Shown here: one piece after another, positions 53,198 through 62,537 of the stretch | Numbering within the stretch: position 1 is the first letter of the stretch | Layout: every line of letters starts with the position of its first letter | Assembly: GCF_004364775.1 (NCBI RefSeq) | Contig: NZ_SOAL01000003.1 | Span: forward strand, 62,001-126,000 | Length of the DNA: 64,000 nucleotides | Direction: 5' to 3' | DNA from: Comamonas sp. JUb58 | GTDB taxonomy: Bacteria > Pseudomonadota > Gammaproteobacteria > Burkholderiales > Burkholderiaceae_C | Notes under the pieces: model-generated | Seen by the model: only the letters and a program-made list of their open reading frames with translations | Told to the model about the DNA's origin: nothing | Databases searched by the model: none | Position numbers and translations under genes: made by a program

Positions 53198-54727
53198 TTA
53201 TTTCCAGGGCTGGCTCAGGATGGATGCCAGGCTCTTGACGCCATCGAAGTAGTTGCCCAGGCGCATGTTCTCGTTCTTGCTGTGCTGGTTGTTGTCGGCA
53301 TTGACCATGGGCACGATCACAAAGGGCACCTTCAGCGCCTGCACCGCAGCGCCGGTGGGCACCGTGCCGCCCATCATGCGGATCTGCACAGGCGCCTGGC
53401 CCCAGGCCTGCTGCATGCCTTGGCGCAGCCAGTCGCCAATGGGGGCGTTCAGGTCGGTACGCACGGCGCTGGACGAGGCCGATACGCCGCCCATCTTCAG
53501 GCTCGCCAGCTTGGGGTACTGGGCGCGCTGCTCGGCGCTGGGCTCGCCGTCAATCAGGGTGAAGCCCTGGCCTTCGATATGGGTCTTGAGCAGCTGCAGC
53601 AGGCGCTCGGGTGGAGTCTCGGGCACCGTGCGCAGGTCCAGCTCGGCAATCGCCTGGGCGGGCACCACGGTACGGGCCTTGGCGCCCACGTCCGCACTTT
53701 GCAGGCCGCGCACATTGAGCGAGGGGTACTGCATCGCTTCCTGGTAGTTGTTGCCCACCTTCTCGGCCTGGGCAATGCCCAGGCGCTTGCGCAGCGCGGT
53801 CTCGTCATCGGGCACGGCCTTCATCACCGCCTGGGTCTGGGCATCAAAGCTGATGCCGTCGTAGTAGCCCTTGACGAGCACGCGGCCATCGGGCGCCTTC
53901 ATCGAGGCGAGCAACTGCGCCATCGTGAACGCGGGGTTGGCGGCATAGTTGCCGTAGTGGCCGCTGTGCAGATCCTGGCTGGGGCCATAGATGGTCAAGG
54001 TGGCCTGGGCCACGCCCCGGTTGCCAAACACCAGGGTCGGGCGGTTGCTGGCATGCATGGGGCCATCGAGCACCAGCAGTGCATCGGCCTTCAAGGCATC
54101 CAGGTTGGCGTTGATGACGCCGCCCAGCGATGGCGAGCCTTTTTCCTCTTCGGAGTCGAGCAGTATCTTGATATTGGTGCTGGGCGCCAGGCCCTGCTGC
54201 TGCAGCGCATCGATGGCGGCCATCAGCATGATGATGGGGGCCTTGTCATCGGACGAAGAACGGCCAAACACGCGCCACTCGGGGTTGGGCTGGGCGCCGT
54301 AGAGCTGGTCCAGCGCAATCTCTTTCCAGGAACCATCGGCCTGGCGCTCCTTCAGCACCGGCTTCCAGGGGCTCTCCTGCTGCCATTCGGACGGCGTCAC
54401 TGCCTGGCCATCCATATGTCCGTAGAACAGCACCGTCTTGGTGGCGCCGGGCACCGGGGGCAGGGTGGCCAGCACCATGGGCTTGCCCTGGTTGGGCAGC
54501 AGCTGGGCCTGGAAGCCGCGCTTCTCCAGCGCCGCCTTGAACCACTGCGCATTCTTCTCGATGTCGGCCGCCACGTTCGAGTCATTGGGCAGAGCCAGCA
54601 CCTCGATCCATTCACGCAGGCTGGCGCTGCTGGCTTTTTGCACGGCGGCATCGGAGGGGGCAGCGGCCTGGGCCAGGCCGGCGGCGCACAGCGCGGCGCT
54701 GAGCAGGGTGAGGGTTGCGAACTTCAT
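53198..54727 (-). CDS. Exported M20 family metallopeptidase
   Basis: A 509-residue peptidase with a signal peptide (residues 1 to about 22, ending LAQAAA), so probably periplasmic. Zinc ligands of the M20 family are visible: His104 with Asp106 in GHMDGQ, an Asp in SSSDDKAP (about 161), catalytic Glu in DSEEEKGSP (about 196), an Asp in VLDGPM and the distal His in NQHSKNENM near the C-terminus. The dimerisation domain lies in between. The cleaved peptide is unknown. The ATG at 54727 opens the signal peptide. Confidence 0.92.
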   Translation of the reverse strand: MKFATLTLLSAALCAAGLAQAAAPSDAAVQKASSASLREWIEVLALPNDSNVAADIEKNAQWFKAALEKRGFQAQLLPNQGKPMVLATLPPVPGATKTVLFYGHMDGQAVTPSEWQQESPWKPVLKERQADGSWKEIALDQLYGAQPNPEWRVFGRSSSDDKAPIIMLMAAIDALQQQGLAPSTNIKILLDSEEEKGSPSLGGVINANLDALKADALLVLDGPMHASNRPTLVFGNRGVAQATLTIYGPSQDLHSGHYGNYAANPAFTMAQLLASMKAPDGRVLVKGYYDGISFDAQTQAVMKAVPDDETALRKRLGIAQAEKVGNNYQEAMQYPSLNVRGLQSADVGAKARTVVPAQAIAELDLRTVPETPPERLLQLLKTHIEGQGFTLIDGEPSAEQRAQYPKLASLKMGGVSASSSAVRTDLNAPIGDWLRQGMQQAWGQAPVQIRMMGGTVPTGAAVQALKVPFVIVPMVNADNNQHSKNENMRLGNYFDGVKSLASILSQPWK

Positions 54728-54845
54728 GGAAAGGGCTCCGTCAGAGAAATGGAAATACGAGGATAAGCAATGGCCTGGAGTATCTCCGAGTGCGCGCTCA
54801 CCCACGGGCGCGCAGGCGGGCGCATTGTCGCCAGGGCGCCAATTA

Positions 54846-55478
54846 TTAATGTGCCGCACGCAGGCGTTCGTACTGTGCGATCAGGCCGTCAAAGGACTGC
54901 TGCAGCGCCTGCAGCGGCGGGGCGCCATCGGGCCAGGCCTCCAGCTGTTGCAGCGCCAGCGCGGCTGCTTCCAGGGTCGAGAGCTGGCCTGCGCGCGGCG
55001 CCTTGCGGATGCGGTAGCCGGCCGGCCCGGTATCGGTCAACGCCAGGCGGGGCAACCGGGCCAGCAGCGGGTTTGCATAGAGCATCTTGCGGCTCTTGCG
55101 CCAGGTGCCGTCGATCAGCACCAGGCGCTGGACGGGTGCTGGCGTGTCGCGGTCCGTCAGCGCCATCAGGGCGGCGGGCTGGTCGGGTGTCTGGGGGTAG
55201 AGCAGCAGGGTATGCTGGGGGGCTTCTGCGCCGGGCCAGGCGCCGTACAGCCATTGCTCCAGCTGCTGCGGCGCAAAGGCCTCGCCCACTTCCAGCCGGC
55301 TGCCCGGAAGGCAGAGGTGCAGCAGGCGCGCGGTGCCCTTGGCTTCTTGCAGCTCCAGCGGGTGCTGCAGGATCAGCACCTGGGTGACAGCCTGCAGCGG
55401 CTGCGCCAGCGCGCAGATACAGGCGCTTTGCGGACGGTAGCAGCGGGGGCATTGGAGGCGGCGCGGGGCAGAGGACAC
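54846..55478 (-). CDS. DTW-domain protein, probable tRNA-uridine aminocarboxypropyltransferase
   Basis: A 210-residue protein if read from GTG 55478. It begins with four cysteines (Cys10, Cys13, Cys20, Cys22 in CPRCYRPQSACIC), a zinc-ribbon, and carries the family signature DGTW (123-126, LIDGTWRKSRKM). Members such as TapT/YfiP attach the acp group of SAM to a tRNA uridine. No ATG is available near the conserved N-terminus, so the GTG is the likely start although no clear ribosome-binding site precedes it. The gene is divergent from pabBC. Confidence 0.85.
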   Translation of the reverse strand: MSSAPRRLQCPRCYRPQSACICALAQPLQAVTQVLILQHPLELQEAKGTARLLHLCLPGSRLEVGEAFAPQQLEQWLYGAWPGAEAPQHTLLLYPQTPDQPAALMALTDRDTPAPVQRLVLIDGTWRKSRKMLYANPLLARLPRLALTDTGPAGYRIRKAPRAGQLSTLEAAALALQQLEAWPDGAPPLQALQQSFDGLIAQYERLRAAH

Positions 55479-55550
55479 GGGGCAGGCAGGGAGCGGACAG
55501 ATGGCTATTGTCCTGCAAGGACAAGGCGGCGCCGCTATGCTGGCGCCCCT

Positions 55551-57392
55551 ATGACAGCGCACAAGCCCTTTTCTGCCCGCATCGATATGGGCCAGCCCTT
55601 GTCCGGTGCCGAGCGCCTGCGCCTGGCCCTGTCCGGCCCGGACCGGGTGCTGGAGGCAAAGGATGCAGCATGCCTGCGCGCCTTGCTGGATGCCGTGGAG
55701 CAGGCTGCGCGTGCGGGCGCCTGCTGCGTCGGTGGTCTGCGCTATGAGGCCGCCTCGGCGCTGAACCCCTATTTGCCCACACAGGCCGCGCCCAGCGGCG
55801 AGCCCCTGGCCTGGTTTGCGGTCTGGGATACGCCACCCGCTGGCATGGCGCCGTTGCCTGAGGCCGAGACGCCCCCCGTGCAACTGCAATGGCAGAGCAC
55901 GCTGAGCCGCCCGCAGTTTGATGCGCAGATGGCGCGCATCCATGCCGATATCCGCAACGGCGCTTACTACCAGATCAACTACACCCAGCAGCTGCAAGGC
56001 CACAGCGCCTTGCCCGGCAGCGATCAGCTGGACGGCTCCGCGCTGTTTGCCGCGTTGCAGCAGGCCCAGCCCGGCGGCTATGCGCTGCATATCGACCGGG
56101 GCGATGAGCAACTGCTGTCGGTATCGCCCGAGCTGTTTTTTGACTGGCAGCAGCCGGCTGAAGGCGCGGGCGACATCCTCACCCGCCCGATGAAGGGCAC
56201 GGCCGCAAGAGGCAGCAACCCCGCGCAGGACGAGGCCCAGGCCCAGGGCTTGCGCGCATCGGCCAAGGAGCGGGCCGAGAACGTGATGGTGGTCGACCTG
56301 CTGCGCAATGACCTGGCGCGCATTGCGCAGCTGGGCAGCGTGCAGGTGCCGCAGCTGTTTGCTTTGCAGGCGCTGCCCACGGTATGGCAGATGACCTCGG
56401 ATGTGCGGGCCCGGCTGCCCCAGGGCACCGGCCTGGTCGATGTGATGCAGGCCTTGTTCCCCTGCGGCTCGGTCACCGGCGCGCCCAAGCGGGCGGCCAT
56501 GCAGGCGATTGCCGAGTTGGAACTAGCGCCGCGCGGCTGGTACTGCGGCGCCTTGGGCGTTGTGCGCTCCGATGGCGCAGGCGGCCTACGCGCGACCTTC
56601 AACGTCCCCATCCGCACGGTGGCCTTGCGCGGCACGCAGCTGCAATGCGGCATTGGCAGCGGCATCACCGCCGATGCCACGGCGGATGGCGAGTGGCGCG
56701 AGTGGATGCACAAGCGTGCCTTTCTGGAGCGGGCCAGCATGCCCTTTGGGCTGATCGAAACCCTGGCGCTGGACGATGGCCAGCTGCGCCATGCCGCGCT
56801 GCACCTGGAGCGCATGGCCGCTGCCGCCGCGCATTTTGGCTACCGCTGGGATGGGGTGGCCGCACAAGCGGCTTTGGACGGCCTGGCCCAGGCCCATCCG
56901 CAAGGCCTGTGGCGCCTGCGCCTGCTGCTCAATGCCCAGGGCAGGTTCCAGGCCGAGGCCTTTGCCTGCCCGCCATCGCCTGCGCAGGTCAGTCTGCAAT
57001 GGGGGGCCGCGCCGCTGGCCGAGGCCCATGGCGAGTTTGTGCGCTTCAAGACCAGCCGCCGCGTGCACTACGAGCGCTGGGCGCCGCAGGACAGCAGCGT
57101 GTTCGACAGCCTGCTGTGGAACGAGGCCGGCGAGATCACCGAGACCACCCGGGGCAATATCGCCATGCAGCTGGACGGCCGCTGGATCACGCCCGCGCTG
57201 CATTGCGGCCTGCTGCCTGGCGTGGGGCGCCGCCTGGCGCTGGAGGCTGGCCAGGTGGTGGAAGGCGTGGTGACGTTGAACGATGTACCGCGTGTGCAGG
57301 CCTGGGCTTTTCTCAACAGCCTGCGCGGCTGGATTCCGGCGCAGGTGCAGGGTGCGGTGCCGGTCTGGCCGCAGCCTGACGCCGGCCCATAG
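55551..57392 (+). CDS. pabBC: Fused aminodeoxychorismate synthase component I / aminodeoxychorismate lyase (PabB-PabC)
   Basis: A 613-residue two-domain enzyme of folate synthesis, converting chorismate to p-aminobenzoate with PabA. Residues 1 to about 390 are PabB-like: ADIRNGAYYQINYTQ, the KGT segment near 215, ERAENVMVVDLLRNDLAR and FPCGSVTGAPKRAAM. From about 395 comes a class IV aminotransferase-type lyase domain with FGLIETLAL, FKTSRRVHYERW (PLP-lysine) and NEAGEITETTRGNI. The ATG at 55551 is the only reasonable start. Fusions of this type are known in proteobacteria. The glutamine amidotransferase partner is not in this window. Confidence 0.93.
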   Translation: MTAHKPFSARIDMGQPLSGAERLRLALSGPDRVLEAKDAACLRALLDAVEQAARAGACCVGGLRYEAASALNPYLPTQAAPSGEPLAWFAVWDTPPAGMAPLPEAETPPVQLQWQSTLSRPQFDAQMARIHADIRNGAYYQINYTQQLQGHSALPGSDQLDGSALFAALQQAQPGGYALHIDRGDEQLLSVSPELFFDWQQPAEGAGDILTRPMKGTAARGSNPAQDEAQAQGLRASAKERAENVMVVDLLRNDLARIAQLGSVQVPQLFALQALPTVWQMTSDVRARLPQGTGLVDVMQALFPCGSVTGAPKRAAMQAIAELELAPRGWYCGALGVVRSDGAGGLRATFNVPIRTVALRGTQLQCGIGSGITADATADGEWREWMHKRAFLERASMPFGLIETLALDDGQLRHAALHLERMAAAAAHFGYRWDGVAAQAALDGLAQAHPQGLWRLRLLLNAQGRFQAEAFACPPSPAQVSLQWGAAPLAEAHGEFVRFKTSRRVHYERWAPQDSSVFDSLLWNEAGEITETTRGNIAMQLDGRWITPALHCGLLPGVGRRLALEAGQVVEGVVTLNDVPRVQAWAFLNSLRGWIPAQVQGAVPVWPQPDAGP

Positions 57393-57394
57393 CC

Positions 57395-57676
57395 TTATTG
57401 CTGGCGGGAAGACGCCAGCAGTTCTCTCAGCGCTCGAACCTCGGCCAAGAGGCGTGGCATGTCTTGCCGCGCAGCGGCGATGAAATCCTGGTCCGCCACG
57501 GTCGCGCCGCTCAGTTCGATGTCTTCGCCTCGGGCGGCACCTTCACCGGTTTGGATGAAGTCGGAACCGCATGTATGGTCGCGACCTTCAACATAAGAAG
57601 TCCATGGCGCTGCTTGCGTGGCTGCCAAGCGCTGTTCCATCGCGAGCAAATCTTCATCGGTCAAAGAAGAAGGCAT
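57395..57676 (-). CDS. Conserved small hypothetical protein
   Basis: A 93-residue cytoplasmic protein of unknown function starting at ATG 57676. Visible are a helical N-terminus (LTDEDLLAMEQRLAATQ), the segment APWTSYVEGRDHTCGSDFIQTG and the strongly patterned ELSGATVADQDFIAAARQDMPRLLAEVRALR. The last part resembles conserved hypothetical proteins seen in many bacteria, which supports a real gene. It converges on pabBC with two bases between the stops. No function can be proposed. Confidence 0.7.
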   Translation of the reverse strand: MPSSLTDEDLLAMEQRLAATQAAPWTSYVEGRDHTCGSDFIQTGEGAARGEDIELSGATVADQDFIAAARQDMPRLLAEVRALRELLASSRQQ

Positions 57677-57916
57677 AAGGGCTGAGCGTTCAAGATAGGG
57701 GGCTTGTGCAGCGTGTTGCTCTCGTGACGAATGGGCCAGACTCCAAGGGTTTTTGTGCCGCACGTTAGGATGGAGGCTGTTTAGCAACCCTTCGGATTTT
57801 ATGCCCGACAACCCGGACCCTGAGCCTCTCCCGTGCGCGACCACCCTGTCGCTGTCCTCTAGTTCTAGCCCCAGTACACCGCTGACGGTGTCTCTGCCCC
57901 TCGAAGGGAGCGCCGC

Positions 57917-59488
57917 ATGATCGAGCTGCTCTCCGACCCGCAGATATGGATTGGTCTTCTCACCCTGGTGGTGCTTGAGATCGTTCTGGGCATAGACAAT
58001 CTCATCTTTATCGCGATCCTTGCCGACAAGTTGCCGCCTCACCAGCGGGACAAGGCACGTGTCATCGGCCTGTCCCTGGCCCTGGTGATGCGACTGGGTC
58101 TGCTGACGGCCATCTCCTGGCTGGTTACCCTCACACAACCGCTGTTTTCCGTCGGGCCGCTCAGTTTTTCGGGGCGCGACCTGATCTTGCTGCTGGGCGG
58201 TCTGTTCCTGCTGTTCAAGGCCACGACCGAGCTGCATGAGCGCATGGAAGGCGTGAGCATGAGCAAGTCGAGCAGCACGGTCTACGCCAGCTTCTCGGCC
58301 GTGGTCGCGCAGATCGTGGTGCTGGATGCAGTCTTCTCGCTCGATGCCGTGATCACCGCGGTGGGCATGGTCAACAACCTGGGCGTGATGATGGCAGCCG
58401 TCGTCATCTCGATCGGTGTGATGCTGTTTGCCTCCAAGCCGCTGACCCGCTTTGTCAATGCGCACCCGACCATCGTCATCCTCTGCCTGAGCTTCCTGCT
58501 GATGATCGGCTTCAGCCTGGTGGCCGAAGGTCTGGGCTTCCATGTGCCCAAGGGCTATCTGTACGCCGCCATTGGTTTCTCGATCCTGATCGAGACCTTC
58601 AACCAGGTGTCGTCACGCAACGCGATCCGCCATGAGCAGCGCGTGCCGATGCGTGAGCGCACGGCGATGAAGGTGCTGTCCTTGATGGCCGGCCGCAGCG
58701 GCAATGACCAGACCGAGCATGCGCAGGACGACCCAACCGCTGCCGAGGCCGAGCTGACCTTTGCGCCGGAAGAGCGCATCATGGTCAGTGGTGTGCTGGC
58801 GCTGGCCGACCGCAAGGTGCGCTCGATCATGACCCCGGTCTCGGACGTGGACTGGGTGGACCTGAGCGACGATGCCGAGGCTATCCAGCGCTCGCTCAAT
58901 GACAACCCGCACAGCCACTTGCCGGTGTGCATGGGCCATGTGGACCAGCTCCAGGGTGTGGCGCGTGCCAAGGACATGCTGATGGACCTGATGCAGCATG
59001 GCGCCATCCAGCCCGCCACCATCCGCAAGCCGCTGATGGTGCCCGAGGGCGCTGGCGTGATCGCGCTGATCAACGACCTGCGCCAGTCCAAGGGCCATAT
59101 GGTCATCGTCATCAACGAGTTCCATGTGATGAGCGGCGTGGTGACCCCGGTCGATGTGCTCGAAGCGATTGCCGGCGAGTTCCCCGACGAGGACGAGAGC
59201 TTCACGATCCAGGCCGTAGAGGGCGAGCCCGACACCTGGATCGCCAGCGGCGCCGCCGATGTGCACATGGTGCAGCAGCTGCTGGGCTCGAATGAGCTGG
59301 TCTCGTCTGCCGATGCCTTCACCACCTTGGGCGGTCTGCTCACCGAGTTCAATGGTGCGCTGCCCCAGCAAGGCGATGTGGTGGTGATCGATGGCTGGCA
59401 GTTTGCCGTCACCGAGGCCACCGATGGCGTGATGCGCAAGATCCGCATCGAGAAGGAAAACAAGGGCCAGCTGCCTCTGGAGCACTGA
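57917..59488 (+). CDS. TerC family membrane protein with CBS pair and CorC/HlyC domain
   Basis: A 523-residue inner-membrane protein. The TerC domain (about residues 1-240) has about seven helices with the acidic motif [13 protein letters not shown] (about 20-32) and [15 protein letters not shown], which probably bind metal ions. Two CBS domains follow (about 295-415: [14 protein letters not shown] and the later [16 protein letters not shown]) and then a CorC/HlyC-type domain (about 430-515). The combination resembles E. coli YoaE/YegH-type proteins; metal ion export is suggested for the family. A strong terminator ends the gene. Confidence 0.92.
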   Translation: MIELLSDPQIWIGLLTLVVLEIVLGIDNLIFIAILADKLPPHQRDKARVIGLSLALVMRLGLLTAISWLVTLTQPLFSVGPLSFSGRDLILLLGGLFLLFKATTELHERMEGVSMSKSSSTVYASFSAVVAQIVVLDAVFSLDAVITAVGMVNNLGVMMAAVVISIGVMLFASKPLTRFVNAHPTIVILCLSFLLMIGFSLVAEGLGFHVPKGYLYAAIGFSILIETFNQVSSRNAIRHEQRVPMRERTAMKVLSLMAGRSGNDQTEHAQDDPTAAEAELTFAPEERIMVSGVLALADRKVRSIMTPVSDVDWVDLSDDAEAIQRSLNDNPHSHLPVCMGHVDQLQGVARAKDMLMDLMQHGAIQPATIRKPLMVPEGAGVIALINDLRQSKGHMVIVINEFHVMSGVVTPVDVLEAIAGEFPDEDESFTIQAVEGEPDTWIASGAADVHMVQQLLGSNELVSSADAFTTLGGLLTEFNGALPQQGDVVVIDGWQFAVTEATDGVMRKIRIEKENKGQLPLEH

Positions 59489-59528
59489 ACCCTGCCTAGG
59501 CGGCTGCCTGGCACCGCCGCTGCATGAA

Positions 59529-59564
59529 AAAGGCCTGCCGTCTTGCGAGAGACGGCAGGCCTTT
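59529..59564. terminator. Bidirectional terminator between the TerC gene and the CHMI-like gene
   Basis: A perfect 15-bp stem, 59529-59543 with 59550-59564, with a 6-base loop (TGCGAG). It has an A-run on its left and a short T-run on its right, so it can end both the TerC transcript (+) and the isomerase transcript (-). Confidence 0.88.
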
Positions 59565-59604
59565 GTATTGCGGCGCCGCGAAGCTCGCGGCCGCTACAGG
59601 CTGC

Positions 59605-59967
59605 TTACAGCGAGCCCTTGTAGTAAGCGCCCCGGTCCATGTCGACAATGTCCACGCTCAGCTGCACCAGCATGCCTTCGGGGTGGGGCGTGAACTCGCG
59701 CAACACGGCGCCGATGCGGTCGGACAGGTCGCGCTTGGCCTCGGGCGTGCGGCCGGCCAGCAGGCGCAGCTCGGCATGCACAAAGCCGCGCAGTGCGGTG
59801 GGGTCGGCGCCGATGACGAACTGCTCGGTGCGCACGACGCGGCTCTTCAGGTCTTGCTCGTTCTGCACCTGGCCGCTGGCGATGACGGCAGCGTTGAGGG
59901 CGTCGAGCAGATGGGCCTCGGGGAAGTTCTCGAGGTTGTTGGTGTATTCGATGACGAGATGCGGCAT
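59605..59967 (-). CDS. 5-carboxymethyl-2-hydroxymuconate delta-isomerase-like protein
   Basis: A 120-residue member of the tautomerase superfamily. It starts MPHLVIEYTNN, so removal of Met exposes the catalytic N-terminal proline, and contains LHAELR-like and VQLSVDIVDMDRGAYYK segments typical of CHMI (HpaF). In homoprotocatechuate degradation CHMI isomerises the ring-cleavage product; no other hpa genes are present here, so the real substrate may differ. It is a stand-alone gene with its own terminator. Confidence 0.88.
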   Translation of the reverse strand: MPHLVIEYTNNLENFPEAHLLDALNAAVIASGQVQNEQDLKSRVVRTEQFVIGADPTALRGFVHAELRLLAGRTPEAKRDLSDRIGAVLREFTPHPEGMLVQLSVDIVDMDRGAYYKGSL

Positions 59968-60025
59968 GGTGGTCTCCGTTGGAATAAAGGCGGGGTAGAG
60001 GGGGCTGGATCAGGCCTGAAGCGGT

Positions 60026-60889
60026 TCAGACGGGCGTGTACGACAGCCGCACATAGATGGGCGCAAAGGCTTCGGCCTGGGTGATCTCGATCAAGGTTTC
60101 CTTGGCCAGCTCCAGCAGCGCGATAAAGGTCACCACCAGCACGGTGCTGCCTTTTTCCGGCTCAAAGATGTCCTCGAACTCCACAAAGCGCCGGCCTTGC
60201 AGGCGCTTGAGGATGGCGCTCATGTACTCGCGCACCGAGAGCTCTTCGCGGGTGATCTTGTGGGTCTGCACCAGCTTGGCGCGCTTGAGGATGTCGCGCC
60301 AGGCCTCTTGCAGTTCGGACATCTCCACATCCGGAAAGCGCGGCTGCAGTGCCTGTTCGATAAAGACCTGGGCCTTGATGAAATCGCGCCCGTACTGCGG
60401 CACGGCGCCCAGGCCCTGGGCGGCCAGCTTCATCTGCTCGTACTCCAGCAGGCGGCGCACCAGCTCGGCTCGGGGGTCTTCGGCTTCTTCGCCTTCGGCC
60501 TGCTTTTTGGGCGGTAGCAGCATGCGCGACTTGATCTCGATCAGCATCGCGGCCATCAGCAGATATTCGGCGGCCAGCTCCAGGTTGCGGCTGCGGATCT
60601 CGTCCACATAGCTCAGGTACTGGCGGGTGACGCTCAGCATCGGAATGTCAAGGATGTTGAAGTTCTGCTTGCGGATCAGGTAGAGCAGCAAGTCCAGCGG
60701 GCCTTCAAAAGCCTCCAGGAACACCTCGAGCGCATCAGGCGGGATGTAGAGATCCGTCGGCATGGCGAACAGGGGCTCGCCGTAGAGACGGGCGAGCGCA
60801 ACCTGGTCCACCACCTCGGGCATGGCGGCGGCACCTGCGGCGGGGCGTGCGTCGTCCTCAGCCGTGGTCAGCTTGCCGGGTGTTGCCAT
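60026..60889 (-). CDS. scpA: Segregation and condensation protein A
   Basis: Kleisin subunit of the bacterial SMC complex that bridges the two SMC heads with ScpB. The 287-residue protein has the N-terminal kleisin signature FEGPLDLLLYLIRKQNFNILDIPMLSVTRQYLSY (about residues 60-93) and the acidic middle part with EYLLMAAMLIEIKSRMLLP, then the C-terminal winged-helix part. The first 45 residues are a variable extension. It is 64 bases downstream of the DUF3460 gene on the same strand. Confidence 0.96.
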   Translation of the reverse strand: MATPGKLTTAEDDARPAAGAAAMPEVVDQVALARLYGEPLFAMPTDLYIPPDALEVFLEAFEGPLDLLLYLIRKQNFNILDIPMLSVTRQYLSYVDEIRSRNLELAAEYLLMAAMLIEIKSRMLLPPKKQAEGEEAEDPRAELVRRLLEYEQMKLAAQGLGAVPQYGRDFIKAQVFIEQALQPRFPDVEMSELQEAWRDILKRAKLVQTHKITREELSVREYMSAILKRLQGRRFVEFEDIFEPEKGSTVLVVTFIALLELAKETLIEITQAEAFAPIYVRLSYTPV

Positions 60890-60953
60890 GAGCGGGGGCT
60901 ATACGGGATCGAAAGCCGCTGCGGGGCCAGGCGGCCGGCAGCGGGCAGGGCGA

Positions 60954-61160
60954 TCAATCGTGGTTGGTTTGGTACACGTAGGGCTTTTGCGCCACACGTG
61001 CAGTTTGGTACTCGGCTTGCTGCTGGCGGTCCAGATCCTTGTCCCACAGCAGGGCGCGGCCTTCGCGCTGGCCTTGTTCCAGCTCGGGCTTGTCGGCCTT
61101 GAGCTTCAGCAGGAACTGGGTGGTGTCGGATTGGTAGTCGGGGCGGCGAAAGAAAGACAT
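60954..61160 (-). CDS. DUF3460 family small protein
   Basis: A 68-residue soluble protein beginning MSFFRRPDYQSDTTQFL and containing the LKADKPELEQGQREGRALLWDK pattern of DUF3460. The family is found upstream of scpA in Burkholderiales and its function is unknown. It is highly polar with no membrane segment. It is divergent from the BamE-like gene, 44 bases apart. Confidence 0.9.
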   Translation of the reverse strand: MSFFRRPDYQSDTTQFLLKLKADKPELEQGQREGRALLWDKDLDRQQQAEYQTARVAQKPYVYQTNHD

Positions 61161-61204
61161 AGCGTATATTTACCTCTTGTGCCTGGATTCTACCGAACCT
61201 GACC

Positions 61205-61699
61205 ATGTCCTTCCTGACCAAATTTGCAATCGCCGCCTCTGCGCTGGCCGTTTCCGTGTTTTTGGCGGGCTGCGACCAGCAGCGCATCAAGGAACTGGAA
61301 GAGCATGTCTCCACCGAGCAGGACGTGCGCGACCGTTTTGGCGAGCCCAACCAGATCTGGGATGAGGCCGATGGCTCGCACACCTTGGAGTACACGCGCC
61401 AGCCCGCCGGTGCGCAGAACTACATGATCACCATTGGCACCGACGGCAAGATGAGCGCGCTGCGCCAGGTGCTGGCGCCTGCCTACTTTGCCAAAGTGCA
61501 GCCGGGCATGGACCAGCAGGAGATCCGCCGCCTGCTGGGCCAGCCGGCCAAGCGCACCAGCTACCCCCTGAAGAACGAAGCCGAATGGGACTGGGGCTGG
61601 GTCGATCCACCCAGCACCAAGATGCTGTTCACCGTGGTGTTTGATGCCCAGGGCAAGGTGCTGCGCAGCAACAGCACCCAGGTGCTGCCCAGCCGCTGA
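61205..61699 (+). CDS. BamE/SmpA-like outer-membrane lipoprotein
   Basis: A 164-residue lipoprotein (FLAGC, lipid on Cys23). Two SmpA/OmlA-like units can be recognised: the first with STEQDVRDRFGEPNQIWDE (about 36-55) and the second with VQPGMDQQEIRRLLGQPAKR (about 98-118), each the helix-turn of a BamE-type fold. The true bamE is normally single-domain, so this is a paralogue with a role at the outer membrane that cannot be specified. It starts at ATG 61205. Confidence 0.82.
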   Translation: MSFLTKFAIAASALAVSVFLAGCDQQRIKELEEHVSTEQDVRDRFGEPNQIWDEADGSHTLEYTRQPAGAQNYMITIGTDGKMSALRQVLAPAYFAKVQPGMDQQEIRRLLGQPAKRTSYPLKNEAEWDWGWVDPPSTKMLFTVVFDAQGKVLRSNSTQVLPSR

Positions 61700-61838
61700 T
61701 CACCCAGAACTGTTGCGGATATGCCTAACCGTAACGGGCTGAAACTCTTTAAAATTCGGGTTTATACCTAGCATCACCCATGCCAGGCAGCCCCGCGCGC
61801 CACCCTTGCGCGGGCATGAAACTTGCTGTCAACCCGAC

Positions 61839-62516
61839 ATGTCCTCACCGCTATCTCGCCCCACCGCTACCACGGGCCTGCCCGGCACCGTGGCCGTTGC
61901 CCCTGCCGCGCTGCCGGGGCCTGCCATGCGCCATGGCCGTTTTGAAGATGCACAGGCGCTGTTCACCGGCTCGCTGTTTGTCTCGATCACCCTGGGCCTG
62001 TTTGGGCAGGCGGGTTTGCTGACGGGCAGCACGGCGGGCCTGGCCTTTTTGCTGCACTACGCCACGGGCCTGCCGTTTGGCGCGATTTTCTTCGCGATCA
62101 ATCTGCCTTTTTATTGGTTCGCCTGGACGCGCATGGGGCCGGAGTTCACCGTCAAGACCTTTATCTCGGTGGCCATGCTGGCGCTGCTGGTCGATATCGG
62201 CCCGCGCTTTATCCATATCGATTACCTGAACCCGCTGTATGCCGCCATCGCCGGTGGCCTGCTGATGGGCACGGGCTGCCTCTTCTTGGCGCGCCACCGC
62301 TCCAGCCTGGGCGGCGCCACCATCGTGTCGCTCTACCTGCAGGACCGCTATGGCATCCGCGCCGGCAAGGTGCAGATGGTCATCGACTGCAGCGTGGTGC
62401 TGTTGGCGCTGTGGGTGGTGCCCTTCGAGCGCGTGGCCTACTCGGTACTGGCGGCCGTGGTGATGAGCGTCTTCCTGTGGATCAGCCACCGGCCTGGGCG
62501 CTACGCGGGTAACTGA
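61839..62516 (+). CDS. YitT family membrane protein
   Basis: A 225-residue protein with about five to six membrane helices and the YitT/DUF161 pattern GLFGQAGLLTGSTAGLAFLLHYATGLPFG (about 58-86) followed by FAINLPFYWFAWTRMG and the GGLLMGTGCLFLARHRSSLGGATIV segment. Members are integral inner-membrane proteins of unknown substrate. A second ATG at 61926 (MRHGRF) would remove a 29-residue Pro/Ala-rich N-terminus and is a serious alternative start. Confidence 0.85.
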   Translation: MSSPLSRPTATTGLPGTVAVAPAALPGPAMRHGRFEDAQALFTGSLFVSITLGLFGQAGLLTGSTAGLAFLLHYATGLPFGAIFFAINLPFYWFAWTRMGPEFTVKTFISVAMLALLVDIGPRFIHIDYLNPLYAAIAGGLLMGTGCLFLARHRSSLGGATIVSLYLQDRYGIRAGKVQMVIDCSVVLLALWVVPFERVAYSVLAAVVMSVFLWISHRPGRYAGN

Positions 62517-62537
62517 GCGCTCTGCACTCCGGGTGCT

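Noticed and set aside
54438..55550. Upstream extension of the pabBC frame through the M20 and DTW genes
   Set aside because: The frame is open but runs opposite to two real genes. PabB similarity starts only at the ATG 55551.
57677..58543. Upstream extension of the small hypothetical protein frame into the TerC region
   Set aside because: The part beyond 57676 is the complement of the TerC gene and its promoter, with unnatural composition.
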